Of a stretch of 54,296 nt of DNA, positions 18,154 to 26,130 are shown piece by piece. Numbering within the stretch: the first letter of the stretch is position 1; every line of letters begins with the position of its first letter. The DNA lies in assembly GCA_016781085.1 (NCBI GenBank), contig JADDQZ010000005.1:2158-56453 (forward strand). Reading direction: 5' to 3'. The notes under the pieces are model-generated. The model saw nothing but the letters and a program-made list of their open reading frames with translations. It was not told where the DNA came from and did no database searches. The translations under genes and the position numbers were made by a program. Origin of the DNA: Actinomycetota bacterium (GTDB lineage Bacteria > Actinomycetota > Thermoleophilia > Solirubrobacterales > Solirubrobacteraceae).

Positions 18154-19092
18154 CTAGCGGGTGGTGCGCCCGTCAGAAGTCGACCGGCCGACACCCAAGC
18201 CAAGGCCGCGCAGCTGGTCGGCGAGTTCGTTGAAGGGACGAGCTTCGGCCGGCTCGGTGATCTTCTGCGGCTCGTTGACTTCCAGGATCGAGTAGTCGAA
18301 CTTCACGTCGGCAGACTCGAAATCTTCCTCTCCCGCAGGTGCGACCACGTCAGCGTCGAAGAAGATGCGCCGCAGAATCTTGTCGTCCTTGCCGGTGTAG
18401 AGCTCCACGCGCGCCGACTTGACCGCCTGGTCGAGCTCCCGCTTGTGCTCCCCGCTCGATCGGCCGTGTCTGTCGTCGGGATCGCGCTTTGACTTCTCGT
18501 CATCGCCGCGCGCTTTTGCCTTGCCGAGATCGTCGAGGAGTTGTGCAACGTCTACATCGCCGGTGATCTTGATCGTCTCGACCCCACCAACATCGGCCTG
18601 GCCCTCGTTCTGGACGTTGCGCAGCCACTTGCGCGGGTCGATTCCGAGAGCTGCAAGCTCGCCGGCGGCGTTCTTGCCGGCATGCTTGCGCTGCGCCCGG
18701 TCGTAGGACCGCTTGAAGTGCTCGAAAGTCTGCTGCGCGAGGACGTACTCCTCAGTCTCAAAGAGGACGAAGCCCTTCTCGCCGGTCGAAGCGGCTCCCA
18801 CCTCGTACGTCATCCCGTTACCCGCGACCGTTCCTTCGAGGTCGAACTGCGGCATGTTGTCGCCGTCCTTGTCGAAGGGCCCGTCGAGCTTGAGGGACAC
18901 GGGACCCTGCACCCGGCCCGTTCCCTTCACGTCGGCGCTGAGATCCAGCTGGAGCCGACCTGACGTGATTTCCTTGTCGCCGGAGAACGTCTCCTCCAGC
19001 ACCGCGTTAGGGTCTTCGGAATTGCCACCGCAAGCGGCGAAAACCAGCGTCAGCAGAGCTGCGGCAAGAACGGGAAGCAAGCGAGCGGGCAT
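18154..19092 (-). CDS. Lipoprotein, LprG/LolA-like fold suspected
   Basis: A 312-residue exported lipoprotein. The ATG at 19092 is preceded by AAGGAT and opens a signal peptide MPARLLPVLAAALLTLVFAACG; the lipobox LVFAAC puts the lipidated Cys at about 20. The longer open frame upstream is not coding-like. The mature part has alternating strands (GRLQLDLSADVKG, VSLKLDGPF, FDLEGTVAG), a WLRNVQNEG segment and VETIKITGDVDV. This pattern is typical of LprG/LppX-like lipid carriers. A charged low-complexity stretch (KSKRDPDDRHGRSSGEHKRE) lies near residue 220. Fold assignment is inference; it is divergent from the C5-epimerase gene. Confidence 0.75.
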   Translation of the reverse strand: MPARLLPVLAAALLTLVFAACGGNSEDPNAVLEETFSGDKEITSGRLQLDLSADVKGTGRVQGPVSLKLDGPFDKDGDNMPQFDLEGTVAGNGMTYEVGAASTGEKGFVLFETEEYVLAQQTFEHFKRSYDRAQRKHAGKNAAGELAALGIDPRKWLRNVQNEGQADVGGVETIKITGDVDVAQLLDDLGKAKARGDDEKSKRDPDDRHGRSSGEHKRELDQAVKSARVELYTGKDDKILRRIFFDADVVAPAGEEDFESADVKFDYSILEVNEPQKITEPAEARPFNELADQLRGLGLGVGRSTSDGRTTR

Positions 19093-19210
19093 GAGAAGCG
19101 ATCCTTCGCGACTTGGCGGGTGTTGATGCCAGGATCCGGCACGCCGCTTGCCGCAACATGCTGCACGCCGTCTACCTGCTCGCGACCCTAGCATTCGGAT
19201 TTCTCTCATC

Positions 19211-20836
19211 GTGACTCTCAAATCCTTCTTGCTGCGCTTCCGGCAGCTTGTCCTTTTCCTGCTGACAAGTCTTGCCGTGCTGGTGTGCGCCGCCGCTCCC
19301 GCGGCAGCCGAGCAGATCATCGTCTTGTCTTCCGACGGCCGCGTGCAGCGGGTGCAAGACCGCATCGGCACGCTGGCACAGTCGCCGGCTGCTGCCGCCG
19401 ACGTGACGGAGCTGGCACCCTTCGGTTCGCGGCCCTCGCCGCCCTCGCGGCCCTCGCGGCCCAGCGCTCCGACGCCGGCACGGGCCCGGAGCGCCCAGAC
19501 CCGCGTCACGGTGGGGACAGAGCTCGCGCGGCTGCTCGAAGAAGGCCGAATCACGCTCGAAGAGCACGACGAGCGCCTCGCCGCCTTGAAGGACGCGCGT
19601 GCTCTGACGCGGCGCCTCCAGGGCCGTCGCAAGCTCGAGATGGCAGCCGTCGTGGCGCTTATTGACCGGATGGCCGCCGAGCGCCGGCTGACCCACAGCC
19701 GGCTGGAACCGCTGTGGCTGATCCTCGAAGGCAATCGCGAATGGTGGACCACAGGCCCACTGCTTTCGCCGCGTCAGCGAGTGCAATTCGCGGGCTCTGA
19801 GCTGATCTGGCAGTACATGCCGGGCAGCGGCTTGCAACTGCATCCACTGGCCAACTTCGGGCGGCTCAACGGCTTCTGGATGGGCGGCCGGCGCTACCGG
19901 ACGCAGATGGAAGCCCTGCTGGACGAGCTCCTGCCGCTCGCGGTCGAGCGCGGCGGTGGAGTCGCGTGGGAGTACTACTTCACGTTCGGGCCTGCGCGCG
20001 CCCCGTGGGTCAGCGGCATGGCCCAAGCCACGGCTTTGCAGGCGCTTGCGCGCTCGTCGACGCGTCTAGGTCGCGCCGAGGAAGTGCTGCCGCTCGCGAC
20101 CCGCGGCTTGGAGATCTTCGAACAGCCGCCGCCCGTAGGCGTCCGGGTTTCCTCCGGCGAAGGGGCCCACTACCTGTTGTATTCCGGCGACCCACAGCTG
20201 CGGGTGCTCAACGGCTTCATGCAGTCGCTGGTCGGCTTGCACGACTTCGCCACCTTCAGCGGCGATCCACGCGCCGTGGACCTCTTCGACGATGGCGACC
20301 GTGCTGCCGAAAGCGAGATAACCCTTGCCGACACGGGCGCATGGTCGCTGTACTCACTGGGCCGTGTGTCCCAGGAAGCGACGCTCGAATACCACAAGCT
20401 CGTCGTCGGCTTCTTGGACAAGCTGTGCACGCGCACGAGCGAGCCTTACTACTGCGACGGCGAGGCGCGTTTTGCCTCCTACCTGACGCAACCGCCGACG
20501 ATGACCATCAAGAAGCCGAGGCTACGCTCGGGCCATCCCACCCGGCTGTTCTTCGATCTCTCAAAGATGTCTCACGTCGATGTCGAGATCAGGCGCGGAT
20601 CGCGAGTGGTGATGAAGCGTTCCTTGGGAACGTTGCGACGCGGGCCGCACTTTTCGCCTTTCACGCCGCCGCGAAGCCGCCGTGCGCTGTCCTATGACAT
20701 CGCATACGGCGCCGTCGACCTGGCCGGCAACCGCGGGGTGGCCGAAGCCACCGTGCATGCGAAGCCGTTGCCACCGCGACGCAAGCCGCCCGCGGGACGA
20801 CGCAAGCCGCCCGCTGAAGTTAAGCGGGCGCGCTAG
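19211..20836 (+). CDS. Secreted D-glucuronyl C5-epimerase C-terminal-domain protein
   Basis: A 541-residue exported protein. I prefer the GTG at 19211 over an upstream TTG, because it opens directly into a signal peptide (VTLKSFLLRFRQLVLFLLTS, then AVLVCAAAPAAAEQ). A Pro/Ser linker (PPSRPSRPSAPTP) follows near residue 85. About 205-435 match the C5-epimerase C-terminal family: WEYYFTFGPARAPWVSGMAQ, ATALQALAR, EGAHYLLYSG, LNGFMQSLVGLHDF and DTGAWSLYSLG. The end is an Ig-like strand domain plus a basic PPRRKPP tail. Animal relatives epimerise glucuronate to iduronate in heparan; the bacterial substrate is unknown. Activity is inferred only. Confidence 0.75.
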   Translation: MTLKSFLLRFRQLVLFLLTSLAVLVCAAAPAAAEQIIVLSSDGRVQRVQDRIGTLAQSPAAAADVTELAPFGSRPSPPSRPSRPSAPTPARARSAQTRVTVGTELARLLEEGRITLEEHDERLAALKDARALTRRLQGRRKLEMAAVVALIDRMAAERRLTHSRLEPLWLILEGNREWWTTGPLLSPRQRVQFAGSELIWQYMPGSGLQLHPLANFGRLNGFWMGGRRYRTQMEALLDELLPLAVERGGGVAWEYYFTFGPARAPWVSGMAQATALQALARSSTRLGRAEEVLPLATRGLEIFEQPPPVGVRVSSGEGAHYLLYSGDPQLRVLNGFMQSLVGLHDFATFSGDPRAVDLFDDGDRAAESEITLADTGAWSLYSLGRVSQEATLEYHKLVVGFLDKLCTRTSEPYYCDGEARFASYLTQPPTMTIKKPRLRSGHPTRLFFDLSKMSHVDVEIRRGSRVVMKRSLGTLRRGPHFSPFTPPRSRRALSYDIAYGAVDLAGNRGVAEATVHAKPLPPRRKPPAGRRKPPAEVKRAR

Positions 20837-20849
20837 GCGACACAGCGCG

Positions 20850-21158
20850 CTACTCGCCGTCCTCGTCTTCTTCCTCGTAGGCGTCTTCGAGCAGCAGCGG
20901 CAGCGTCGCGTAGAAGCCGCCTTCGAGCTCCTCCGGCACTTCCACATAGATGCCGGTCGCGTGCACGTGATCACCGTGGGTGTGCGCTTCGGTACGGATC
21001 GAAGCGCCCGCGATGACGAAGAAGGGCAGCAGCCCGAAGTAGTCGAGACCCTCGAACTCATGCGGGTCTATGCCCGTGGAGTCGAGCAGCTCGCGCAGGC
21101 GATCCTCGTAGTCGGATTGTCCCTGCGTGATGAAAGCGAGCGTCTTCATTGGCTTCAT
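20850..21158 (-). CDS. Small hypothetical protein
   Basis: 102 residues, not recognised; ATG at 21158 or three codons later at 21149. MKTLAFITQGQSDYEDRLRE at the start, then GLDYFGLLPFFVIAG, HTHGDHVHATGIYVEVPEEL and an acidic tail (EDAYEEEDEDGE). The HTHGDHVH cluster could bind a metal, but no family can be named. It is convergent with the epimerase gene (13 bases apart) and divergent from the MoxR gene. Composition and codon use support a real gene. Confidence 0.65.
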   Translation of the reverse strand: MKPMKTLAFITQGQSDYEDRLRELLDSTGIDPHEFEGLDYFGLLPFFVIAGASIRTEAHTHGDHVHATGIYVEVPEELEGGFYATLPLLLEDAYEEEDEDGE

Positions 21159-21199
21159 TGTCCCAGGCCGCCGCGATATCGGCGCCTAGACTCCCGCCG

Positions 21200-22111
21200 G
21201 TGGTCGCTGACTCCGCCTCGCCGAAGGATCTTGCCGACCGCTTGGAGCAGGCCGGCTACTTGGCCGACGACTCCACCGCGCTTGTCGCTTTCTTGGCCAC
21301 GCGCCTCGACAAGCCGGTCCTGGTCGAAGGACCAGCCGGCGTGGGCAAGACCGAACTCGCCAAGGCGCTCGCTCGCGTGCTCGACCGCGAACTCGTGCGG
21401 CTTCAGTGCTACGAGGGCCTCGACGAAGCCAAGGCGCTGTACGAGTGGAACTACCGCAAACAGCTTCTGCGCATCCAAGCCGAAGGTGGGGCTGGCACCG
21501 ACGGCGGCCAGGCCGCCGGCTGGCAATCGGTGCAAGAGGACATCTTCGGTCCCGAGTTTCTGCTCGAGCGGCCGTTGCTCGCCGCCATCTCGTCCCCCCA
21601 ACCCGTTGTGTTGCTGATCGACGAGATCGACAAGACCGACCAGGAGTTCGAAGCGATGTTGCTCGAGCTCCTGTCAGATTTTCAGATCACGATTCCCGAG
21701 CTCGGCCGCGTGAGCGCGAGAACGCATCCCGTGGTTGTGCTGACGTCCAATCACACCCGCGAGCTCACCGAAGCCCTCAAACGCCGCTGCCTGTACCTGT
21801 GGCTCGACTACCCGGCGCGCGAGCGTGAGTTGGAGATCGTGCGCCTGCACGCACCTGAGCTTCCTGAGCGCGTCTCTCGCAAGCTCGTCGAAGTCACGGA
21901 GCTGGTGCGCGAGCTCGATCTGCGCAAGCCGCCATCGTTGGCAGAGTCGATCGATTGGGCGCGAGCGCTTGTCCTGCTCGGGGCCAACGAGATCACTGCG
22001 GAAGTGTTCGGGCAGACGATGTCGGTGATCGTCAAGCACCGCACGGATCTGGCGCTGGTGGCCGAGCGCGTCGGCGTGCACTTGCAGACCGAGCACGGCA
22101 CCGCGGCTTGA
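21200..22111 (+). CDS. MoxR-family AAA+ ATPase (CoxD-like)
   Basis: A 303-residue AAA+ ATPase that likely remodels or activates a partner complex. GTG at 21200 is chosen because earlier starts would overlap the divergent small gene. Walker A GPAGVGKTELA is near residue 42, the QCYEGLDEAKALYEWNY segment is typical of the CoxD/MoxR branch, Walker B is VVLLIDEIDKTD, and sensor 1 is VVLTSNHTREL. RRCLYLWLDYP matches the lid region. The VWA gene follows with overlapping stop/start. In CO-dehydrogenase clusters such pairs help insert the Cu-Mo centre; no cox genes lie here. Confidence 0.88.
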   Translation: MVADSASPKDLADRLEQAGYLADDSTALVAFLATRLDKPVLVEGPAGVGKTELAKALARVLDRELVRLQCYEGLDEAKALYEWNYRKQLLRIQAEGGAGTDGGQAAGWQSVQEDIFGPEFLLERPLLAAISSPQPVVLLIDEIDKTDQEFEAMLLELLSDFQITIPELGRVSARTHPVVVLTSNHTRELTEALKRRCLYLWLDYPARERELEIVRLHAPELPERVSRKLVEVTELVRELDLRKPPSLAESIDWARALVLLGANEITAEVFGQTMSVIVKHRTDLALVAERVGVHLQTEHGTAA

Positions 22112-23544
22112 CTGCTGTCCACCCGTCGGTGACGGACGGCGACCGCGAGCCCGCGCGCAACCGTGCCGGCTTCGACGTTCGCGTCGTCGAGCTGACCGGG
22201 CGGTTGCGGGCGGAGGGTTTGGCCATCGGGACGTCCGAGCTGATGGACGCCTTGGCCGCGCTCGAGCACGTCAGCTGGCGATCGCGCGAAGAATTTCACG
22301 GGGCCCTCGCCGCCACCCTGGCCAAATCTCCCGAAGACCGCCGGATCTTCGACCTCGTCTTCGACGCTTACCTTGACCGTCAAGTCGAGGGCGAGGCACT
22401 GCGCCTGCCGGCGTCTGCGGCGGCTGCGCCGGAGAACTTTGAATACGCCGAAGGCGTGCCGGCAATCGATTTGCGGGAGCTGCGCGAGCGGATCGCCCGG
22501 GCCTTGCGAGAGGGCGACGAGTCGGCTCTACGTGACCTCGCCCGCTTGACCGTTGCGACGCTGGGCCGACTGCGATCCGGCTCTGGAGTCCTCGGAGTTG
22601 ATGTTCAGCGGATCCGCCGGGAGCTCGACTTGACCGGAGAGCTGCACGGTCGCGGACAGCACGGCGACGCACCGCAACCGGACAGCCACGGCACCTTGAG
22701 CCGGGAGCAAGCACGGCACTTCGACGCGCTGATCCGCCGCGAGCTCCAGCACGCGCAGATCCAGCGCACCGGCCGGTTGCCGGCGTCGCGGCCGCTGACC
22801 GAGCTGGCGCGGGCACTACCGACCGGCCCGTCGGCTGATCTCGCCGCGGTACACCGCGTCGTCGCTCAACTGCGCCGCCGCCTGGCCAGCCAGGGGCATG
22901 AATTGCGCGGTAGCCACCGCCATGCGCACGTGGACGTGCGCCGTACCATGCGCGCATCGCTGCAAACCGGTGGGGTTCCGGTCGACGTTCGCTACCGGCC
23001 GCAACGTCCGCGCCGGCCCGAACTGTTCGTGATCTGCGACGTGTCGACTTCGGTCAGCTCGGCATCCGTGTTCTTTCTTTCGGTGCTGCACGCGCTGCAT
23101 GACTCCTTTCGCAGGATGCGCTCGTTCGTTTTCGTCGAGCGGATCTCTGAAGTCACCGACTTGTTCGCCCGCGAGAAGTCCTTTTCCGCCGTCTCTGAAG
23201 CGATCTCCAGGGACGCCGGAGTGGTGGACGTCTCCGGTTACACCGACTACGGTCGCGTCTGGTCTGAACTGCTTTCGCTGGCCGGCGAACAGCTGCACCC
23301 GGGGGCGACGCTGATCGTGCTCGGCGATGCCCGCGCCAACGGTCGCGATCCAGGGATTGCCGCCTTCGAAGCGCTGGCCGAACGGGCCGGCCGCGCCTTC
23401 TGGCTGAACCCTGAGCCACGGCTCTACTGGAACCACGGGGACTCGGTGATAGGAGCTTATGAACCGCATTGCCGTGTGCACGAGTGCTGGAGTGCCACGC
23501 ATCTGGAGGACTTCGTCAAGGAGTTGACGCGCCAGCCCCGGTGA
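22108..23544 (+). CDS. VWA-domain protein (CoxE-like)
   Basis: 478 residues, partner of the MoxR ATPase upstream. The TTG at 22108 overlaps the preceding TGA (TTGA), giving coupling; a GTG a few codons later is possible. The N-terminal two thirds are helical and charged (LTGRLRAEGLAIGTSELMDA, SPEDRRIFDLVFDAYL). The C-terminal VWA domain has the MIDAS DVSTSVSSAS (DxSxS) after RPELFVIC, the SFVFVERISEVTDLF strand, VVDVSGYTDYGRVW, and LIVLGDARAN. MoxR-VWA pairs act as metal-insertion or complex-maturation chaperones. The target is not identifiable from neighbours. Confidence 0.88.
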   Translation: MTAVHPSVTDGDREPARNRAGFDVRVVELTGRLRAEGLAIGTSELMDALAALEHVSWRSREEFHGALAATLAKSPEDRRIFDLVFDAYLDRQVEGEALRLPASAAAAPENFEYAEGVPAIDLRELRERIARALREGDESALRDLARLTVATLGRLRSGSGVLGVDVQRIRRELDLTGELHGRGQHGDAPQPDSHGTLSREQARHFDALIRRELQHAQIQRTGRLPASRPLTELARALPTGPSADLAAVHRVVAQLRRRLASQGHELRGSHRHAHVDVRRTMRASLQTGGVPVDVRYRPQRPRRPELFVICDVSTSVSSASVFFLSVLHALHDSFRRMRSFVFVERISEVTDLFAREKSFSAVSEAISRDAGVVDVSGYTDYGRVWSELLSLAGEQLHPGATLIVLGDARANGRDPGIAAFEALAERAGRAFWLNPEPRLYWNHGDSVIGAYEPHCRVHECWSATHLEDFVKELTRQPR

Positions 23545-23568
23545 CGATGGCGTCAGCGGTTGTAGGAT
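23541..23568 (+). promoter_or_regulatory. Candidate promoter for the thiamine-precursor operon
   Basis: GTGACG (23541-23546) and TAGGAT (23563-23568) are separated by 16 bases and would start transcription near 23575, just before the TPP riboswitch. The -10 fits a housekeeping sigma site in 4 of 6 positions. It overlaps the end of the VWA gene. Assigned by position and pattern only. Confidence 0.35.
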
Positions 23569-23583
23569 TCGAGTGCGAGCAAA

Positions 23584-23681
23584 CTCACGGGTGCTGGCGG
23601 GATGGCCGGCTGAGATAGCGCCCGAGAAGCACCCGGCGCTGACCCTTCGAACCTGTGGGGTAATGCCCGCGAAGGGAGTGA
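23584..23681 (+). ncRNA. TPP riboswitch (THI element)
   Basis: The conserved thi-box core is clear: GGCTGAGATAGCGCCC, then GACCCTTCGAACCTG and GGGTAATGCCCGCGAAGGGA. CCCTTCG (23643-23649) pairs with CGAAGGG (23670-23676) as P4. TCAC (23585-23588) can pair with GTGA (23678-23681) as P1. The ribosome site AAGGGAG (23672-23678) lies in the 3' strand of P4, and the A of the ATG at 23681 closes P1. Binding of thiamine pyrophosphate should therefore block translation initiation of the ABC operon directly. Well-known element class; mechanism inferred from this overlap. Confidence 0.95.
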
Positions 23682-24445
23682 TGAGCAGTCACAGCGTGCC
23701 CCAGGCCGCCTCGAACCGCACCGGTGCCGTTACCGGCGATGGCGTGCTCGTCACCGAACCGCACAAGGCGTTTGGTGACACCCGAGCGCTTGGCGGGCTT
23801 TCGTTGCGCGCGACCCCGCACGAGATCGTGGCAATCGTGGGCCCGAGCGGCTGTGGCAAGTCGACGCTGCTGGAGTGGGTCTGCGGGTTGCAGAGCCCAG
23901 ACGTAGGCGTGGTGTCAAGTGATCCAGCCGCCTTGATGCCTCAGCGCGATGCGCTGTTGCCGTGGCTGAGCGCACTCGACAACGCCGGTCCGATCATGCG
24001 CGCGAACGGGATTCCCCGTGCCGAGGCACGCACCGCCGCGCAAGCGCACTTCGACGTGTTTGGGCTCGAAGGGTTCGAGCAAGCGCGCCCGAGCGAGCTG
24101 TCAGGCGGTATGCGCCACCGCGTTGCCTTTCTCCGGACTCTGCTTTCAGGACGGCCAATGCTCTGTCTCGACGAGCCGGTTGGTGCGCTGGACGCCATCA
24201 CGCCAGCACAGATGCAGGCGTGGCTGGCCGACGCGCTGACCCACGAGCCGCGCACCGTCCTGCTCGTCACCCACGACGTCGAAGAGGCGGCCGTGCTCGC
24301 CGATCGCACTCGTGCTGTTTCCGGGTGGCCGGGGCGAGTAGTCCAGACGCTCGAAGTCGAACTGAGACGTCCGCGCGACCGCCTCGATTCCGCCGTCGTG
24401 GAACTGCGCGAACGCGCCTTGCGCGCACTGGGAAGCGGAAAGTGA
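23681..24445 (+). CDS. ABC transporter ATPase, thiamine precursor (HMP-type) uptake
   Basis: The 254-residue ATPase energises import of a thiamine pyrimidine precursor. The ATG at 23681 is set by the AAGGGAG site at the end of the riboswitch. Walker A GPSGCGKST is near residue 61, the Q-loop is MPQRDALLPW, the signature is LSGGMRHR, Walker B is MLCLDEP, the D-loop is GALD and the H-loop is VTHD. It resembles the SsuB/TauB/ThiZ branch. It overlaps the permease start (GTGA). The riboswitch and the downstream ThiY-like protein indicate the substrate class. Confidence 0.9.
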   Translation: MSSHSVPQAASNRTGAVTGDGVLVTEPHKAFGDTRALGGLSLRATPHEIVAIVGPSGCGKSTLLEWVCGLQSPDVGVVSSDPAALMPQRDALLPWLSALDNAGPIMRANGIPRAEARTAAQAHFDVFGLEGFEQARPSELSGGMRHRVAFLRTLLSGRPMLCLDEPVGALDAITPAQMQAWLADALTHEPRTVLLVTHDVEEAAVLADRTRAVSGWPGRVVQTLEVELRRPRDRLDSAVVELRERALRALGSGK

Positions 24446-25017
24446 TCGCCGCTGCGCTGCTTGTCGTCGTGCTCGTCGTGTGGGAGCTGAGCGTTCGGGG
24501 CGGCGCCGTCGACGCGCTGATCCTCCCCTCCCCCACGCAGATCGCGGAATCGCTGTGGCTTGATCGCTCGCTGCTCGGTGACGACCCCTTGACCACGAGC
24601 TACGAGGTGGTGCTCGGCCTCGCCGCCGCCGTGGCACTGGGAGCCACACTCGGCGTTGCCATGCACTTGTGGGCGCCGGTGCGTGCGGCGCTGCGCCCGC
24701 TCGTCATCGGTTCGCAAGCGGTGCCGGTCCCGGTGATCGCGCCGCTGGAAGCCCCGTCTGCTCTGCCGCCAACTTTCACCGGCATCAAGATCGCCGCTGC
24801 TGTCGCGGTGATCGGCGCGGTGTTCGCCGAGTGGGCCGGCTCTGACCGGGGCCTCGGCCACGCCGTGCTGGTCGCCGGGGGCCAGCCCGAGACGGCCCGG
24901 GCCTTCGCCGCGACGCTGTTGCTCTTTCTGCTTGCCATCGCCATCTACGGAACGTTCTCGCTACTCGAGCGGCGCGTCGTGGATTGGACTCCCCGGAACC
25001 GACCTGGAGACACATGA
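24442..25017 (+). CDS. ABC transporter permease, internally shortened
   Basis: 191 residues starting at a GTG that overlaps the ATPase stop. Family members (ThiX/SsuC type) are about 240-260 residues. The N-terminus (first TM, ILPSPTQIAESLW, SYEVVLGLAAAVALGATLGV) and the C-terminus (FTGIKIAAAVAVIGAVFAEWAG, GLGHAVLVAGG, last TM) are normal. However, VPVPVIAP runs straight into LEAPSALPPTF. The usual intervening segment, roughly 55-60 residues with a TM helix and most of the cytoplasmic EAA loop that contacts the ATPase, is absent. The frame is preserved. As written the permease probably cannot couple transport. Confidence 0.8.
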   Translation: MIAAALLVVVLVVWELSVRGGAVDALILPSPTQIAESLWLDRSLLGDDPLTTSYEVVLGLAAAVALGATLGVAMHLWAPVRAALRPLVIGSQAVPVPVIAPLEAPSALPPTFTGIKIAAAVAVIGAVFAEWAGSDRGLGHAVLVAGGQPETARAFAATLLLFLLAIAIYGTFSLLERRVVDWTPRNRPGDT

Positions 25018-26075
25018 ACCGCCTGAAACTCAGACGCTTGTTCGCGCTGGCCGCCGCCCTGACCATCGGCGTGCCGCTCGCCGCGTGTGGTGAGAAGGAG
25101 GAACCGACCGCCGCGTCGGATGCGCCCCCGCAGCAGGAGAAGCTCACCCTGATGCTCGACTACTTCCCCAACGCCGACCATGCCGGCATCTACGCCGCAC
25201 AAGCGACGGGCGAGTACGCGAAAGCGGGCTTGGACGTCGAGATCGAGGCGCCGCCGGATCGCTCCGCCCCGCTGAAGCTGCTGCAAGCCGGCCGCGCAGA
25301 CCTGGCGATCTCCTATGAGCCCGACCTCCTGCTGGCGCGTGACAAGGAAACGCCGCTGGTCTCCGTGGGAGCGCTTGTCCAGGTGCCGCTGACGTCGCTG
25401 ATGGCCCTGGGCGACGGAACGGTCAAGGATGTTGATGACCTCGAAGGCAAGACTGTCGCGACGGGCGGCATTCCGTACCACTCCGCCTATCTGAAGACCA
25501 TCGTCAAGGACGTCGGCATCGATCCGGATTCGGTCAAAGAAGTCAACGTCGGCTTCAATTTGACGCAAGCGATGCTGTCAGGCCGAGCCGACGCCAGTCT
25601 CGGCTCTTTCTGGAACTACGAGGGCACCGATCTGAAGCTGCGCGGTCGCGACCCGGTCATCCTGCGCATCGATCAGCTCGGCGTGCCGACTTACAACGAG
25701 CTCATCTTCGTCTCGGCCCGTAAAGCGCTCGATCAAGAGGGCTCAAACAAGATCCGGCGCTTTTTGCTCGCCACCGCGCGCGGCCATCAGAAGCTGCGCG
25801 AGAATCCGGAGGTTGGCGTGAACGCTCTGCTCAAGGCAGACCCCGGCCTTGAGAAAGAGCTGCAAAGCGCGGTGGTCAAGACGACGACGCCGTTGTTCTT
25901 TCCCGACGACGAAGAACATTCCTTCGGATGGCAAGACCCGAAGGAATGGGACGTGTACGGCAACTGGATGTACGAAAACGATCTGCTGGAGGAAAGGCCC
26001 GATGGTTCTGCGGCCATGACCAACGAATTCCTTCCGGGCGAGGGACTTGATCCCGGCACGGCCGGTTTCGAGTAG
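25014..26075 (+). CDS. ABC substrate-binding lipoprotein, NMT1/THI5-like (ThiY-type)
   Basis: 353-residue lipoprotein that captures a thiamine pyrimidine precursor (formylaminopyrimidine or HMP type). ATGA at 25014 overlaps the permease stop. Signal peptide through about residue 24, lipobox PLAACG. The mature part shows the NMT1/THI5 pattern: LMLDYFPNADHAGIYAAQA, KAGLDVEIE, LLQAGRADLAISYEPDLLLAR, LEGKTVATGGIPY, VKEVNVGFNLTQAMLSGRAD, GSFWNYEGTDL. Length is normal and no residues look lost, unlike the permease. The TPP riboswitch two genes upstream supports the role. Confidence 0.92.
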   Translation: MNRLKLRRLFALAAALTIGVPLAACGEKEEPTAASDAPPQQEKLTLMLDYFPNADHAGIYAAQATGEYAKAGLDVEIEAPPDRSAPLKLLQAGRADLAISYEPDLLLARDKETPLVSVGALVQVPLTSLMALGDGTVKDVDDLEGKTVATGGIPYHSAYLKTIVKDVGIDPDSVKEVNVGFNLTQAMLSGRADASLGSFWNYEGTDLKLRGRDPVILRIDQLGVPTYNELIFVSARKALDQEGSNKIRRFLLATARGHQKLRENPEVGVNALLKADPGLEKELQSAVVKTTTPLFFPDDEEHSFGWQDPKEWDVYGNWMYENDLLEERPDGSAAMTNEFLPGEGLDPGTAGFE

Positions 26076-26130
26076 CGCCGGGGGCTACCCTACGCTGGCC
26101 CGGCCGCGGTCGAAAGGACTGGCCCGACCT

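Noticed and set aside
24442-25017. Permease shortened by a wrong start choice
   Set aside because: The N-terminus is complete and fixed by the GTGA overlap; the missing part is internal.
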